Assembly (NCBI GenBank): GCA_019744815.1
Contig: JAIEUA010000006.1
Coordinates: 62,001 to 126,000 of the forward strand
Source: Phycisphaerales bacterium
Lineage (GTDB): Bacteria > Planctomycetota > Phycisphaerae > Phycisphaerales > UBA1924
Length of the DNA: 64,000 nt
Direction of reading: 5' to 3'
A program made the translations under genes and the position numbers. A model generated the notes under the pieces. It made no database searches and was not told the origin of the DNA. It was given only the letters and a program-made list of their open reading frames with translations. Shown here piece after piece: positions 27,045 to 37,082 of this stretch (position 1 is the first letter of the stretch; every line of letters begins with the position of its first letter).

Positions 27045-29309
27045 ATGAAGACCAGGACTCTCGGTTTGATGCTCGTGGGGGCGTGCGGAGCGGTCGCCTC
27101 GGTGGCGATGGCGGATGAGATCGACCGGCGTTGGGATCGCTCGGCCCTGAAGGACATGAGCCGTGAATCGTTGAAGGAAATCCGCCAGAACGCGGCTCCT
27201 TCCGGCGCCTTCGGCGATCGCGCGACGATTCTGGCCATCGTGTACGACATGATGACCAACACGTTCGCCAACCAAGGCTTCTTCCTTGGAAACTGCTCGC
27301 ACCTGATGGAGGACATCAGCTTCGGGAACGGGCTCTACGGCCCTTCGTACACCGGAACGCGCGTGCTGCGCGGCGTGCAGTATTCCTATGACCTCCGCGG
27401 CGGCACGGCGTCGTGGGATCACCGGCTTGCGTTCTACCTGCCCGCCGACGTGAACTTCGCGGGGTTCTCCGGGGACAACTCCGGCATGATCAACCCGAAC
27501 GCCACGCCCTACTACACCCTCACCATCACGGGCTTCGACACCAACATCTGCCCGGGATTCTCCACGACTTCGGCCCTCGTCACGCTGCCCTCTGAGGTCA
27601 CGCTCCCGGCGAACACACTCGGCCTCGTCCTGGACCAGGCCTTCGTCGAGCCCGGCACGCCCGGGACTGCTCCGCTGACGAGCACCAACTTGTTCCAGAC
27701 GAACCTCACCACCAGCCGCGTGAACTTCATCATCGGAACCAGCTCCAACGCGAACTTCCTGGATGCGAACCCTGGCGCTCCGGGCATTCAGCCCGTGACC
27801 GGGCCGCAGACCGAGGCTTTTCTGTCGGCTCCGGAGATCAATCCGGCCAGCGTCGGCTACACCCATCCGCAGTACGCCCGCGATCGGAACTTCAGCGCCA
27901 CGTACACCGGCCAGTCGCTGGTGAACAGCGGTGCCGGCGCCCCGTTCCCGAACCAGAACGAGCGTCAGTACATCGCGAATGCCAAGTCCCAGGCCTTGGT
28001 CTTCCGGCTCTGGGGCGGCGTCGAGTCTCCCGCGGCGCCGGCGGCTCAGAGCCTCAACGGCGGCGGCGGGGTCCTCCCCGACGGCATCAGTCAGATCGCC
28101 GGCACGCTCACGCCTTCGAGCCCGTTCAAGTGGTACAAGTTTAATGTCGCCACCGATATCAACTACGCGAACGTGAAGTTCCTGGACATCGACACCGAAG
28201 GCTCGTCTGCCCCGGTCTCGTTCGCCATCTTTGCGAGCGATTCTTCTGTCTACGACGAAGCCGAGAGCCGCGGCTCGGGCCCCGACACCCCGCCCAGCCA
28301 GGACGGCAACAACGCCTTCCAGATCTCCTACGGCGTCGCTCGTCGCCCCGGCTTCGGCAACGGCGAGCAGTACAGCGGCCAGGAGGGCGTCCTCGCGGCC
28401 GGTGAGTATTACCTCCTCGTGGCACCCGCGGGCGCCGGTTTCGGCGACGGCTTCGCGACCAATGCTTCCACCGCTTCGGACATCGCCTACAGCCTCAACT
28501 TCAACGGCAACCCCGGCGCCCTCGCGGCCGGTCCGGCCGTCTCCCCCGCGCTCCCCTCGGGCGGCGACCTCGGCATCCTGCTCGGCGGCCCGCAGGTCGC
28601 CACGAATCTGGCGGTCCGGGCTCGCGGCGTCGGCTGGGTCCGCTTCGGCCTCACCAACCCGATCCCCACGATCGGCGCGGTCGATCAGCGTGACGGTTCC
28701 ACCCCGCTGAGCGATGTCGAATACCTCGACATCACCCAGCCCGGCTCGTCGATCGTCGGCGAGTGGAACTTCGCCCTCTATAACTTCAACGGCCTCCTGG
28801 CCAACGGGACCTCGATCTCCAAGGCCGGCGGCGGATTCAACGGCAACAACGGCGGCGGCGACGGCCCCTTCGGCTGCGGCGGCTCGTTCGCTCAGCTCTC
28901 CTACGGCGTGCAGGGTTCGCGCGGCTTCGCTCCGCTCGACGCCGGCCACACCACTCTGGGCCGCCCGCTCAACAACCAGAACGGCTCTTCGCTCGCCAGC
29001 GACGAGTACTACCTGGCCATCACGATGGGCACCACCCTCTTCGCCAGCGACCGCTGGGGCGCCCGCAGCACCCGCGGCTCGTCGCTTGCAGCGTCGATCA
29101 CCATTGACAGCGACAACCGCGGCCCGTCCGTGAATTGCCCCGCTGACTTCAACGGCGACTTCGGCGTCGACGACGTCGACTTCGTGATCTTCGCCAAGGC
29201 CTACAACAACCTCACCGACCTGGTGGGCGACCTCAACGCCGACACCCTCACCGAGGACGGCGACTTCTCGATCTTCGCCACCGCCTACGACACCCTCGTC
29301 TGCCCGTAA
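27045..29309 (+). CDS. Secreted protein with C-terminal dockerin-like EF-hand domain (paralog 2)
   Basis: Signal peptide MKTRTLGLMLVGACGAVASVAMA; very close to paralog 1, including NCPADFNGDFGVDDVDFVIFAKAYN. Confidence 0.8.
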   Translation: MKTRTLGLMLVGACGAVASVAMADEIDRRWDRSALKDMSRESLKEIRQNAAPSGAFGDRATILAIVYDMMTNTFANQGFFLGNCSHLMEDISFGNGLYGPSYTGTRVLRGVQYSYDLRGGTASWDHRLAFYLPADVNFAGFSGDNSGMINPNATPYYTLTITGFDTNICPGFSTTSALVTLPSEVTLPANTLGLVLDQAFVEPGTPGTAPLTSTNLFQTNLTTSRVNFIIGTSSNANFLDANPGAPGIQPVTGPQTEAFLSAPEINPASVGYTHPQYARDRNFSATYTGQSLVNSGAGAPFPNQNERQYIANAKSQALVFRLWGGVESPAAPAAQSLNGGGGVLPDGISQIAGTLTPSSPFKWYKFNVATDINYANVKFLDIDTEGSSAPVSFAIFASDSSVYDEAESRGSGPDTPPSQDGNNAFQISYGVARRPGFGNGEQYSGQEGVLAAGEYYLLVAPAGAGFGDGFATNASTASDIAYSLNFNGNPGALAAGPAVSPALPSGGDLGILLGGPQVATNLAVRARGVGWVRFGLTNPIPTIGAVDQRDGSTPLSDVEYLDITQPGSSIVGEWNFALYNFNGLLANGTSISKAGGGFNGNNGGGDGPFGCGGSFAQLSYGVQGSRGFAPLDAGHTTLGRPLNNQNGSSLASDEYYLAITMGTTLFASDRWGARSTRGSSLAASITIDSDNRGPSVNCPADFNGDFGVDDVDFVIFAKAYNNLTDLVGDLNADTLTEDGDFSIFATAYDTLVCP

Positions 29310-29384
29310 GGCGGACGGTCGGGGCGGCCCGGGCTTGGCCGTAAGCCCTGCCGCGACAATATCTTGACTGCCACGCTATGCTGA

Positions 29385-29423
29385 GCGGCGGCGGATCCGA
29401 CAGACACCCGGATCCGCCGCCGC
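29385..29423. terminator. Perfect 14-bp hairpin, probable terminator-like or regulatory structure
   Basis: GCGGCGGCGGATCC gacagacaccc GGATCCGCCGCCGC, followed by TTTCGCTT. Confidence 0.55.
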
Positions 29424-29536
29424 TTTCGCTTGCGTATAGAAGATGGCCACCGGCGGGGAGCGTGGCACGAAGTGAATTGAACCTTGCCGGCCTGCATCGT
29501 GCGGGAGGCAGAGAGGATGGGCGTTTGGGATTCCGA

Positions 29537-31759
29537 ATGACCGGAATTGTGTTGCTCTGCGCCATTGGCCAAGCGGTTTCTGCCCAACAGATCGATCAAG
29601 TTCTCGGACCATCTCCGCTGGGTCCATCGGGTCCTTGGCTGGGCACGCGTACGGAGCTGGACCCTGAGCGGTCGCAGCTGGCATCCCGCTATGCGCCCGG
29701 CGTTTTCGAAGACCGTGACACGCTCACGGTGGTGGTGTACGACTGCATCACCAACGCGTTCAACTATCCGGGCGCGACGCTCGCGCGGTGCTCGCACATC
29801 GCCGAGGACATCGCGTTCACCAACGGGCCGTTCGGTCCGGAGTTCACGGGCGCGCGCGTTATCACCGGCCTCAACTACGCCTGGGGCTTGCAGGGCGGCC
29901 CGGCCAAGTGGGACGTGCGCTTCTCGTTCTATCGCGCCGCGGACTTCAACTTCGCGGGTTTCTCGGGGCTGGGCACGGGCATGCTGAACACGGCGGCGCT
30001 GCCCCTGTACACGCTCACGATCACGGGCTTTGACACCAACATCTTCCCGGGCTTCGTGACCCGCAGCGGGTTCTTCGCGTTGCCCACGTCCTTCACGCTG
30101 CCGTTCGGCGACACGGGCGTGATCGTCGATGCCGCGTTTCTGGAGCCCGGCACGTCTCCCACCGCGCCGGTGACCGGCAGCAACCTGCTCCAGATCAACA
30201 AGACCGACACCCGGGTGGTCTGGTTCTTTGGCACCAACACGGGGCTGCAGCTGGGCGCGCTGACCGGGCCCAAGACCTTTGCGGAGCTGGCCCCCATCGG
30301 CAACGCCGCGTCACCGGGAAGCACCCACCCGCAGTACGCCCGCGACGTCGATTTCAGCGGCACCTTCGGCGGGCAATCGCTGGTCTATCCGATCAACTCC
30401 CCCGAAGAGCGCCGCTATCAGAACTCGACCAACCTCACGCTCGGGTTCGCGTTCGGGCTCACCGGCGAGACCGACGCTCCGGCGGTGGTGCCCGCGGTGG
30501 ACTTGGACTCTCAGAACGGCTTCCTCGCCGATTCGATCACCCAGGTGAACAACTCGCTGACCTCTCTCCAGCCGTACCGGGTGTACAAGTTTGTCACCCG
30601 GTTCCCGGCGGATTATGCCAACATCACCTACCTCGACATCGACACCGAGGGGTCCAGCCGGCCCATCACCTTTGCGCTCTACAAGCCCAACTCGTCGGTC
30701 TATCAGGTCGCCGAGAGCCGAGGAAGCGGGCCCGACCTGCCTCCCAGCAGCGGGAATCTCAACGCGTTCCAGATGAGCTTTGGCGTGGGACGCCGCACCG
30801 GTCCGGGCAACGCGGCCCAGTACGGTGGTCAGGAGGGCGACCTGCCCCCGGGCGAGTACTACCTCGTCGTGGCTCCCGCCGGTTCAACCTTCGGTGACGC
30901 GTGGACGTTCAACACCGCCGCGGTCAACGGCACCACGCCCTTCTCGCTCAACATCTACAGCAACACGCAGAAGACAACCCCCGCGCCCGCCGCCGCGCCC
31001 CCGGACCTCAACCCGGGCGCCGACCTGGGCGTGCTCCGAGGCGTGTCGATCGCGTCGACGACCTTCAACGTGCGCCCGCGGACGGTGGGATGGGTGCGAT
31101 TCACGCTGGCCAACGCGATCCCCACGACCAACCAGATCAGCCTGAAGACCGGGGCCACCCTGCCGGCGGTGAACTTCCTGGACATCACCCAGCCGGGCTC
31201 CTCGCTGATGGGCGAATGGAACTTCGCGCTGTACAACAGCACCGGGGTTCTCGCCAACGCCTCGAGCATCAGCCTTGCAGGAGCGAGCTTCAACGGGAAC
31301 AACGGCTGCGCCGACGGGCCGTGCGGGGCGCAGACCACGTTCGCCCAGCTCTCCTACGGCACCGCCGCGTCGCGCGGCACCCCGACGCCCGACGTGGGCC
31401 TCGTGGCGGGCAAGCCTCTCAGCAACCAGAACGGCCCGAGCCTGGCGGCCGATCAGTACTACCTCGCGGTCTCGCTGGGGCAGGCGAGCTTCGCCCCCAC
31501 GCGGTGGGGGGCTCGCAGCACCCGCCTCAGCAGCCTCAACGCCCGAGTCACGATCAACTCCAACACCCGCGGGCCGGCGGCGAACTGCCCCGCCGACATC
31601 AACGGCGATCAGGGCGTGGACGACCTGGATTTCGCGCTCTTCGCCAAGTTCTACAACAACCTGATTGACCTCAGCGGCGATCTCAACGGCGACGAGTTGA
31701 CCGACGACTCGGATTTCATCGTCTTCGCGCAGGCGTACGACGCGCTCGTCTGCCCGTGA
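29537..31759 (+). CDS. Secreted protein with C-terminal dockerin-like EF-hand domain (paralog 3)
   Basis: Same architecture as paralogs 1 and 2; C-terminal NCPADINGDQGVDDLDFALFAKFYN...GDLNGDELTDDSDFIVFAQAYDALVCP. Confidence 0.8.
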   Translation: MTGIVLLCAIGQAVSAQQIDQVLGPSPLGPSGPWLGTRTELDPERSQLASRYAPGVFEDRDTLTVVVYDCITNAFNYPGATLARCSHIAEDIAFTNGPFGPEFTGARVITGLNYAWGLQGGPAKWDVRFSFYRAADFNFAGFSGLGTGMLNTAALPLYTLTITGFDTNIFPGFVTRSGFFALPTSFTLPFGDTGVIVDAAFLEPGTSPTAPVTGSNLLQINKTDTRVVWFFGTNTGLQLGALTGPKTFAELAPIGNAASPGSTHPQYARDVDFSGTFGGQSLVYPINSPEERRYQNSTNLTLGFAFGLTGETDAPAVVPAVDLDSQNGFLADSITQVNNSLTSLQPYRVYKFVTRFPADYANITYLDIDTEGSSRPITFALYKPNSSVYQVAESRGSGPDLPPSSGNLNAFQMSFGVGRRTGPGNAAQYGGQEGDLPPGEYYLVVAPAGSTFGDAWTFNTAAVNGTTPFSLNIYSNTQKTTPAPAAAPPDLNPGADLGVLRGVSIASTTFNVRPRTVGWVRFTLANAIPTTNQISLKTGATLPAVNFLDITQPGSSLMGEWNFALYNSTGVLANASSISLAGASFNGNNGCADGPCGAQTTFAQLSYGTAASRGTPTPDVGLVAGKPLSNQNGPSLAADQYYLAVSLGQASFAPTRWGARSTRLSSLNARVTINSNTRGPAANCPADINGDQGVDDLDFALFAKFYNNLIDLSGDLNGDELTDDSDFIVFAQAYDALVCP

Positions 31760-31768
31760 GGCGGGTCC

Positions 31769-33055
31769 TCACGTCGCGACGTAGCCCGATGGCTTCGGCA
31801 CCGGCGAGCCGGGCGGGAACGCCGCCTGCAGCACCTTGGCGTACTTCTCGCCCGCGGCTTCCAGGGTGAATTCACGCTCGAAGAGCGCGCGGGCGTTGCG
31901 ACCTTGCTGCTCGGTTTTGGCGCGGTCCGCCATCATCTGCCGCAGGCCTTCCGCCAGACCCTTCGAGTCGCCCACCTTGAACCAGCGGCCGACGTCGTGC
32001 GTGTCCACCATGTCCTTGAGCTCGCTCCGCTCCTCGCTGATCGCGATGATCGGGCGGCCGACGGCCAGCGACGAGTAGAGCTTGCTGGGGAAGCTGATGC
32101 CCTCGATCCCCTTCGCGATCGTCACAAACGACGCGTCGCTCGCGGTCAGCGAATCCGGCAGCTTCTCGAACGGCTGATAGGGCAGCAGCAGCGTGTTCTT
32201 CAGCCCACGCTTCTTGATCTGCTCCTCGATCCACGACTTCCGCCCGCCGGCGCCGATGAGCACCAGACGGAAGTTCTCGTTCTGGAGAAGCTCCGCCGCG
32301 CCCAGCAGCGTCTCGAAGTCGTAGTACAGACCCAGATTGCCCGAGTACAGCACCGTGAACGGATCGATCAGGCCGTGCTCTTTGGCGAACGTGCTCTCGC
32401 TCTTGGGCTTGGGGCGGAGTTCGTTGGCGTCGGCCCAGTTGTAGATCACGTGCACGCGATTGGGGTCGAGGCCGTAGTTCTCGCAGACGAGCTTCTTCGC
32501 GCTCTCGCACAGCACGATCGTGTGCTCGGCGCGGCGGTAGATCAGCTTGTTGCCGGCATGCCAGATCCGCTCGATCAGGCCACCCTTCTGAATCGTGCCG
32601 ACCCACACCGCCATCTCGGGGTAGGCGTCGTGCAGCAGCTTCACATAGCGGTGGCGCCGGAAGAAGCTGACGAACGCACCGATGATCCCAAGGAACGGCG
32701 GATTGGTCGTGTACAGGTGCACCGTGTCGCTGCGCGAAAGCAGCATCATCCGGATCGTCGCCGGCACCATAAACGTCAGAAAGTTGAGCAAGCGCCCCGG
32801 CAGGATGTCCTTGCTGAAGCGGGTGGTGATGAGGCGACGCACGTACACGCCGTCGCGCCACTCGCGCAGCTCGACCGGTTGCCAGGTCTCACGCGGCCCG
32901 TAACACGGGCGGCACGTATCCACCTGCACAAAGAACCCGCGGCGGACGAGGTCGGTCGCCAGCTCGTGCAGCAAGTGACCCGTCGACGCCACGTCCGGAA
33001 CGTAGAACTGGTTCAGGATCGCGATGCGGGGCTTGTCGGAGTGGCGTGAGGGCAT
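31769..33055 (-). CDS. Glycosyltransferase family 4 protein (WbuB-like)
   Basis: PRIAILNQFYVPDVASTGHLLHELATDLVRRG, FTVLYSGNLGLYYDFETLLGAAELL, SFPSKLYSSLAVGRPIIAI. Confidence 0.85.
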   Translation of the reverse strand: MPSRHSDKPRIAILNQFYVPDVASTGHLLHELATDLVRRGFFVQVDTCRPCYGPRETWQPVELREWRDGVYVRRLITTRFSKDILPGRLLNFLTFMVPATIRMMLLSRSDTVHLYTTNPPFLGIIGAFVSFFRRHRYVKLLHDAYPEMAVWVGTIQKGGLIERIWHAGNKLIYRRAEHTIVLCESAKKLVCENYGLDPNRVHVIYNWADANELRPKPKSESTFAKEHGLIDPFTVLYSGNLGLYYDFETLLGAAELLQNENFRLVLIGAGGRKSWIEEQIKKRGLKNTLLLPYQPFEKLPDSLTASDASFVTIAKGIEGISFPSKLYSSLAVGRPIIAISEERSELKDMVDTHDVGRWFKVGDSKGLAEGLRQMMADRAKTEQQGRNARALFEREFTLEAAGEKYAKVLQAAFPPGSPVPKPSGYVAT

Positions 33056-33399
33056 GAGGGCAGGGAACCAGTGGCGGATCCAACGCGAGAGCGGCACGGC
33101 CGGTTCTCGGACCCCGCCAGAGGACGGCGGGGCGGGCATTGTTGCCCCCAGAGCGTCTCCCAGCGCGGTGCCGAGAGAGGATCCGGACGCGGGCGCGGCG
33201 AAACCGTCAGCCGAGAGAACGCCGCCCTGTTCTTGTATCGTAAGGATGTCGCCCTGCCTTGATCGGATATCGCGCTCCCGACGGGTGTTTGGGTTCGCCC
33301 CGGAGTCGTCCGACGGACCCGTTCGAACCGATGTCTGTTTGCCGTGCATTTCTTGCCGGGAAGGCGGCGAGGGACGGTTCTCAGACGCCGGAAGGAGAA

Positions 33400-33438
33400 G
33401 GCATTTCACCGCGGAGGACGCAGAGAGCGCGGAGAAGA
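33400..33438. repeat. R4 motif (TTCACCGCGGAGGACGCAGAGAGCGCGGAGAAGA), left arm
   Basis: Inverted counterpart at 33525-33562; related copies at 34558, 34610 and 34783. Confidence 0.75.
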
Positions 33439-33524
33439 GCGGTGGGGCTCGAGATCGTCCGTCCAACGCGAGCGACTTGGGTGAACCACTCGGACGAGCT
33501 TCTGCCTCTGTTCTGAACCAACCG

Positions 33525-33562
33525 GCTCTCTCTGCGTCCTCGGCGTCCTCCGCGGTGAAACT
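33525..33562. repeat. R4 motif, right (inverted) arm
   Basis: CTCTCTCTGCGTCCTCGGCGTCCTCCGCGGTGAAA. Confidence 0.75.
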
Positions 33563-33576
33563 CGTTGCCTCAAGCC

Positions 33577-34449
33577 ATGCCCAAGCCCCTCGCCGAGATC
33601 TCCCGCAGCTACCAAGGACCCAGGCCGCAGGTCTCGGTGGTGATCCTCACGCTGGATGAAGAGATCAACATCGAGGCCGCGATCGCGAGCTGCTCGTGGT
33701 GCGACGACATCCACGTGCTCGACTCCGCCTCCACCGACCGCACCGCCGAGCTCGCGAAAGCCGCCGGCGCGTCCGTGCACGTCAACCGCTTTGAGTCCTT
33801 CGGCAAGCAACGCAACTGGGCCATCGACCACATCCCGCTCAAGCACGACTGGGTCTTCCACCTCGACGCCGACGAACGATTCACGCCCGAACTGGTGCGC
33901 GAAATCGACGATGTGCTGCGGACCGACCCGCCGCATGCGGGGTACTACGTCGCAAACCAGATGATCCTGGACGGCACGTGGATCAAGCGTTCCAGCGGCT
34001 ACCCGGCGTACCAGATGCGTCTGTTCCACAAGGGCCGCATGCGCTTCAGCGACCACGGCCACGGCCAGCGCGAAGCCACCGCGGGAACGCTCGGCACACT
34101 CCGCTCGCCCTACGTGCACCACAACTTCTCCAAAGGCCTCGACGACTGGAAGCGTCGGCATGAGAAGTACAGCGAACAGGAAGCACGACAGATCGTCGAT
34201 GCCGAGAAACGGGGCGAGAAACCGTCGCTCGCCGCGGTGCTCTCCTCGGACGCGATCGCGCGGCGTCGGGCCCTCAAGGCGATCGCCGCCCGCCTGCCCC
34301 TGCGAGCCCCGCTCCGCTGGCTGCACACCGTGCTCCTCAAGGGCGCGATCCTCGACGGCGCGGCTGGGATCCGCTACGCGAACCTCCTGTACTGGTACGA
34401 AAAGCGCATCGCGGAAAAGGCCCGGGTGATACGGGCGAACGGGCGGTAA
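33577..34449 (+). CDS. Glycosyltransferase family 2 (WaaE/KdtX-like)
   Basis: VSVVILTLDEEINIEAAIASCSWCDDIHVLDSASTDRTAELAKAAGA...HDWVFHLDADERFTPEL. Confidence 0.88.
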   Translation: MPKPLAEISRSYQGPRPQVSVVILTLDEEINIEAAIASCSWCDDIHVLDSASTDRTAELAKAAGASVHVNRFESFGKQRNWAIDHIPLKHDWVFHLDADERFTPELVREIDDVLRTDPPHAGYYVANQMILDGTWIKRSSGYPAYQMRLFHKGRMRFSDHGHGQREATAGTLGTLRSPYVHHNFSKGLDDWKRRHEKYSEQEARQIVDAEKRGEKPSLAAVLSSDAIARRRALKAIAARLPLRAPLRWLHTVLLKGAILDGAAGIRYANLLYWYEKRIAEKARVIRANGR

Positions 34450-34549
34450 CCAGCCTCACCCATGCTCGGTCGAGCTTCCCTAGAGCGAGCCGGGGCGTCC
34501 CCGCCCCGGCACGGTTGCGCTGATTCGCGAGACGCGTTGCCAAAGCCGG

Positions 34550-34872
<323 letters not shown>

Positions 34873-34958
34873 AAAGATCGGAACCGGGTCGAGTAACTGG
34901 GAGCAGCAGAGCACGGGGCGAGGACGCCCCGGCTCGCTGACGTGAACGGACTCGCGCG

Positions 34959-35801
<843 letters not shown>

Positions 35802-35921
35802 GCACACAACGTAGCACGAACGATCCGTGAGAGTGGAGGGCGTGTTGCGTGTCCAGCCAGCCAAATGTGCACAAACGCGTCCGCGGCCCCACGCTGGCGC
35901 GTGGGGTTCGTCAAGCGACGC

Positions 35922-36569
35922 TCACTTCAGCGTCTTGCTCAAAATCGCGCTGCGGTAGTTCGTGTACGGCCACTTCCAGTGCTCGACGAACCGGTACCCG
36001 CGCCGGATGTAGAAGTCGTACAGCTCGCGATCCGGCTCCGCCATCGACAGGCCGAGCTCCTTCGCGCCCTCTTCCACCGCGCGTCGTTCCACGATCTCCA
36101 GCAGCATCCGACCGATGCCGCAGCCCTGATAGTCGGGATCGACCGCCAGCTGCGAGAAGCTCGCGACCTCTTTCTTCTCGAACCACGGCGGGCCCTTGCT
36201 CTCCTCGCTCTCGTGGAAGAGGATCGTCCCGACCAGCTTCTGCTTGGTGCGCCCGTCGTCGAGCGGGAGGTGATCGACCGCGACGTAGCACTCGCCGCTG
36301 AAGACCCGCTTCTCGGTGATGTCGGCCGACTGACGACCCGCCAAAGGCTGCAGCCCCATGGCGACCTGCTTGGCGTACGCGCGGTGCAGGAGCGTGGTCA
36401 GCTCCTGCAGCGAATCGCTCGGCGACAGACGGCGGGTCGTGATGTTGGCGGCGTGCTGGCGTTCGAGCAACGGTGACACCGAGGGTTCGCCGCGGCGGGC
36501 GTCGCGGCCGTTGGTGCGAGAAGGAACTTCGATCGAGATCGCGCGGGCGCCGCCGCGGATGACGTTCAT
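35922..36569 (-). CDS. GNAT family N-acetyltransferase
   Basis: ASFSQLAVDPDYQGCGIGRMLLEIVERRA...LYDFYIRRGYRFVEHWKW. Confidence 0.85.
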   Translation of the reverse strand: MNVIRGGARAISIEVPSRTNGRDARRGEPSVSPLLERQHAANITTRRLSPSDSLQELTTLLHRAYAKQVAMGLQPLAGRQSADITEKRVFSGECYVAVDHLPLDDGRTKQKLVGTILFHESEESKGPPWFEKKEVASFSQLAVDPDYQGCGIGRMLLEIVERRAVEEGAKELGLSMAEPDRELYDFYIRRGYRFVEHWKWPYTNYRSAILSKTLK

Positions 36570-36759
36570 GGGAAGAGGAGTGTACACAACAACTTCTGTC
36601 GGTAAACCGCCGCCCGGGTTTCGATCGCGTGAAATCCAACGAGTTGGGGTGCCACTGCTGGACCGGCTCGGCGGTCCGCCAGTGCGGCCGCGGGAACGAC
36701 GCCCTCGCACGGCTTGGCTCCAAAGCCGCCAAGCCGTGGCACCCGCCTCCGCGCCGCCG

Positions 36760-37056
36760 CTACCGCTTCGCGCTGATCTCCGCGATCAATGCCGCCAGTT
36801 TCTCGACGCTCTTGCTTTCGACGACCGCCAGCGCCTTCTTGGAATCGACCAGCACCTCGCCCGGCTTCCCCTGGCTCAGGTGGCCCAGCGCCAGATCGAC
36901 CTTGGCCCACAGCTTGTCCTTGGCCTTCTGGCTCTCGGCCAGGTAGAGCTCGCTGGCGGCTTCCTGCAGGGTGGTCAGGTGCCGCGTGTCCGCGTGCTCA
37001 TAAAAGCGGTTGATCGCGCCCTTCGCCTTCTTGCCGTAGTGCCCGCCGTAGGTCAT
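36760..37056 (-). CDS. Small hypothetical protein
   Basis: 98 aa MTYGGHYGKKAKGAINRFYEHADTRHLTTLQEAASELYLAES...; coherent composition, directly downstream of asnB on the same strand. Confidence 0.6.
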   Translation of the reverse strand: MTYGGHYGKKAKGAINRFYEHADTRHLTTLQEAASELYLAESQKAKDKLWAKVDLALGHLSQGKPGEVLVDSKKALAVVESKSVEKLAALIAEISAKR

Positions 37057-37082
37057 GGCCGATGGTACCCGTCCGAACCTGC

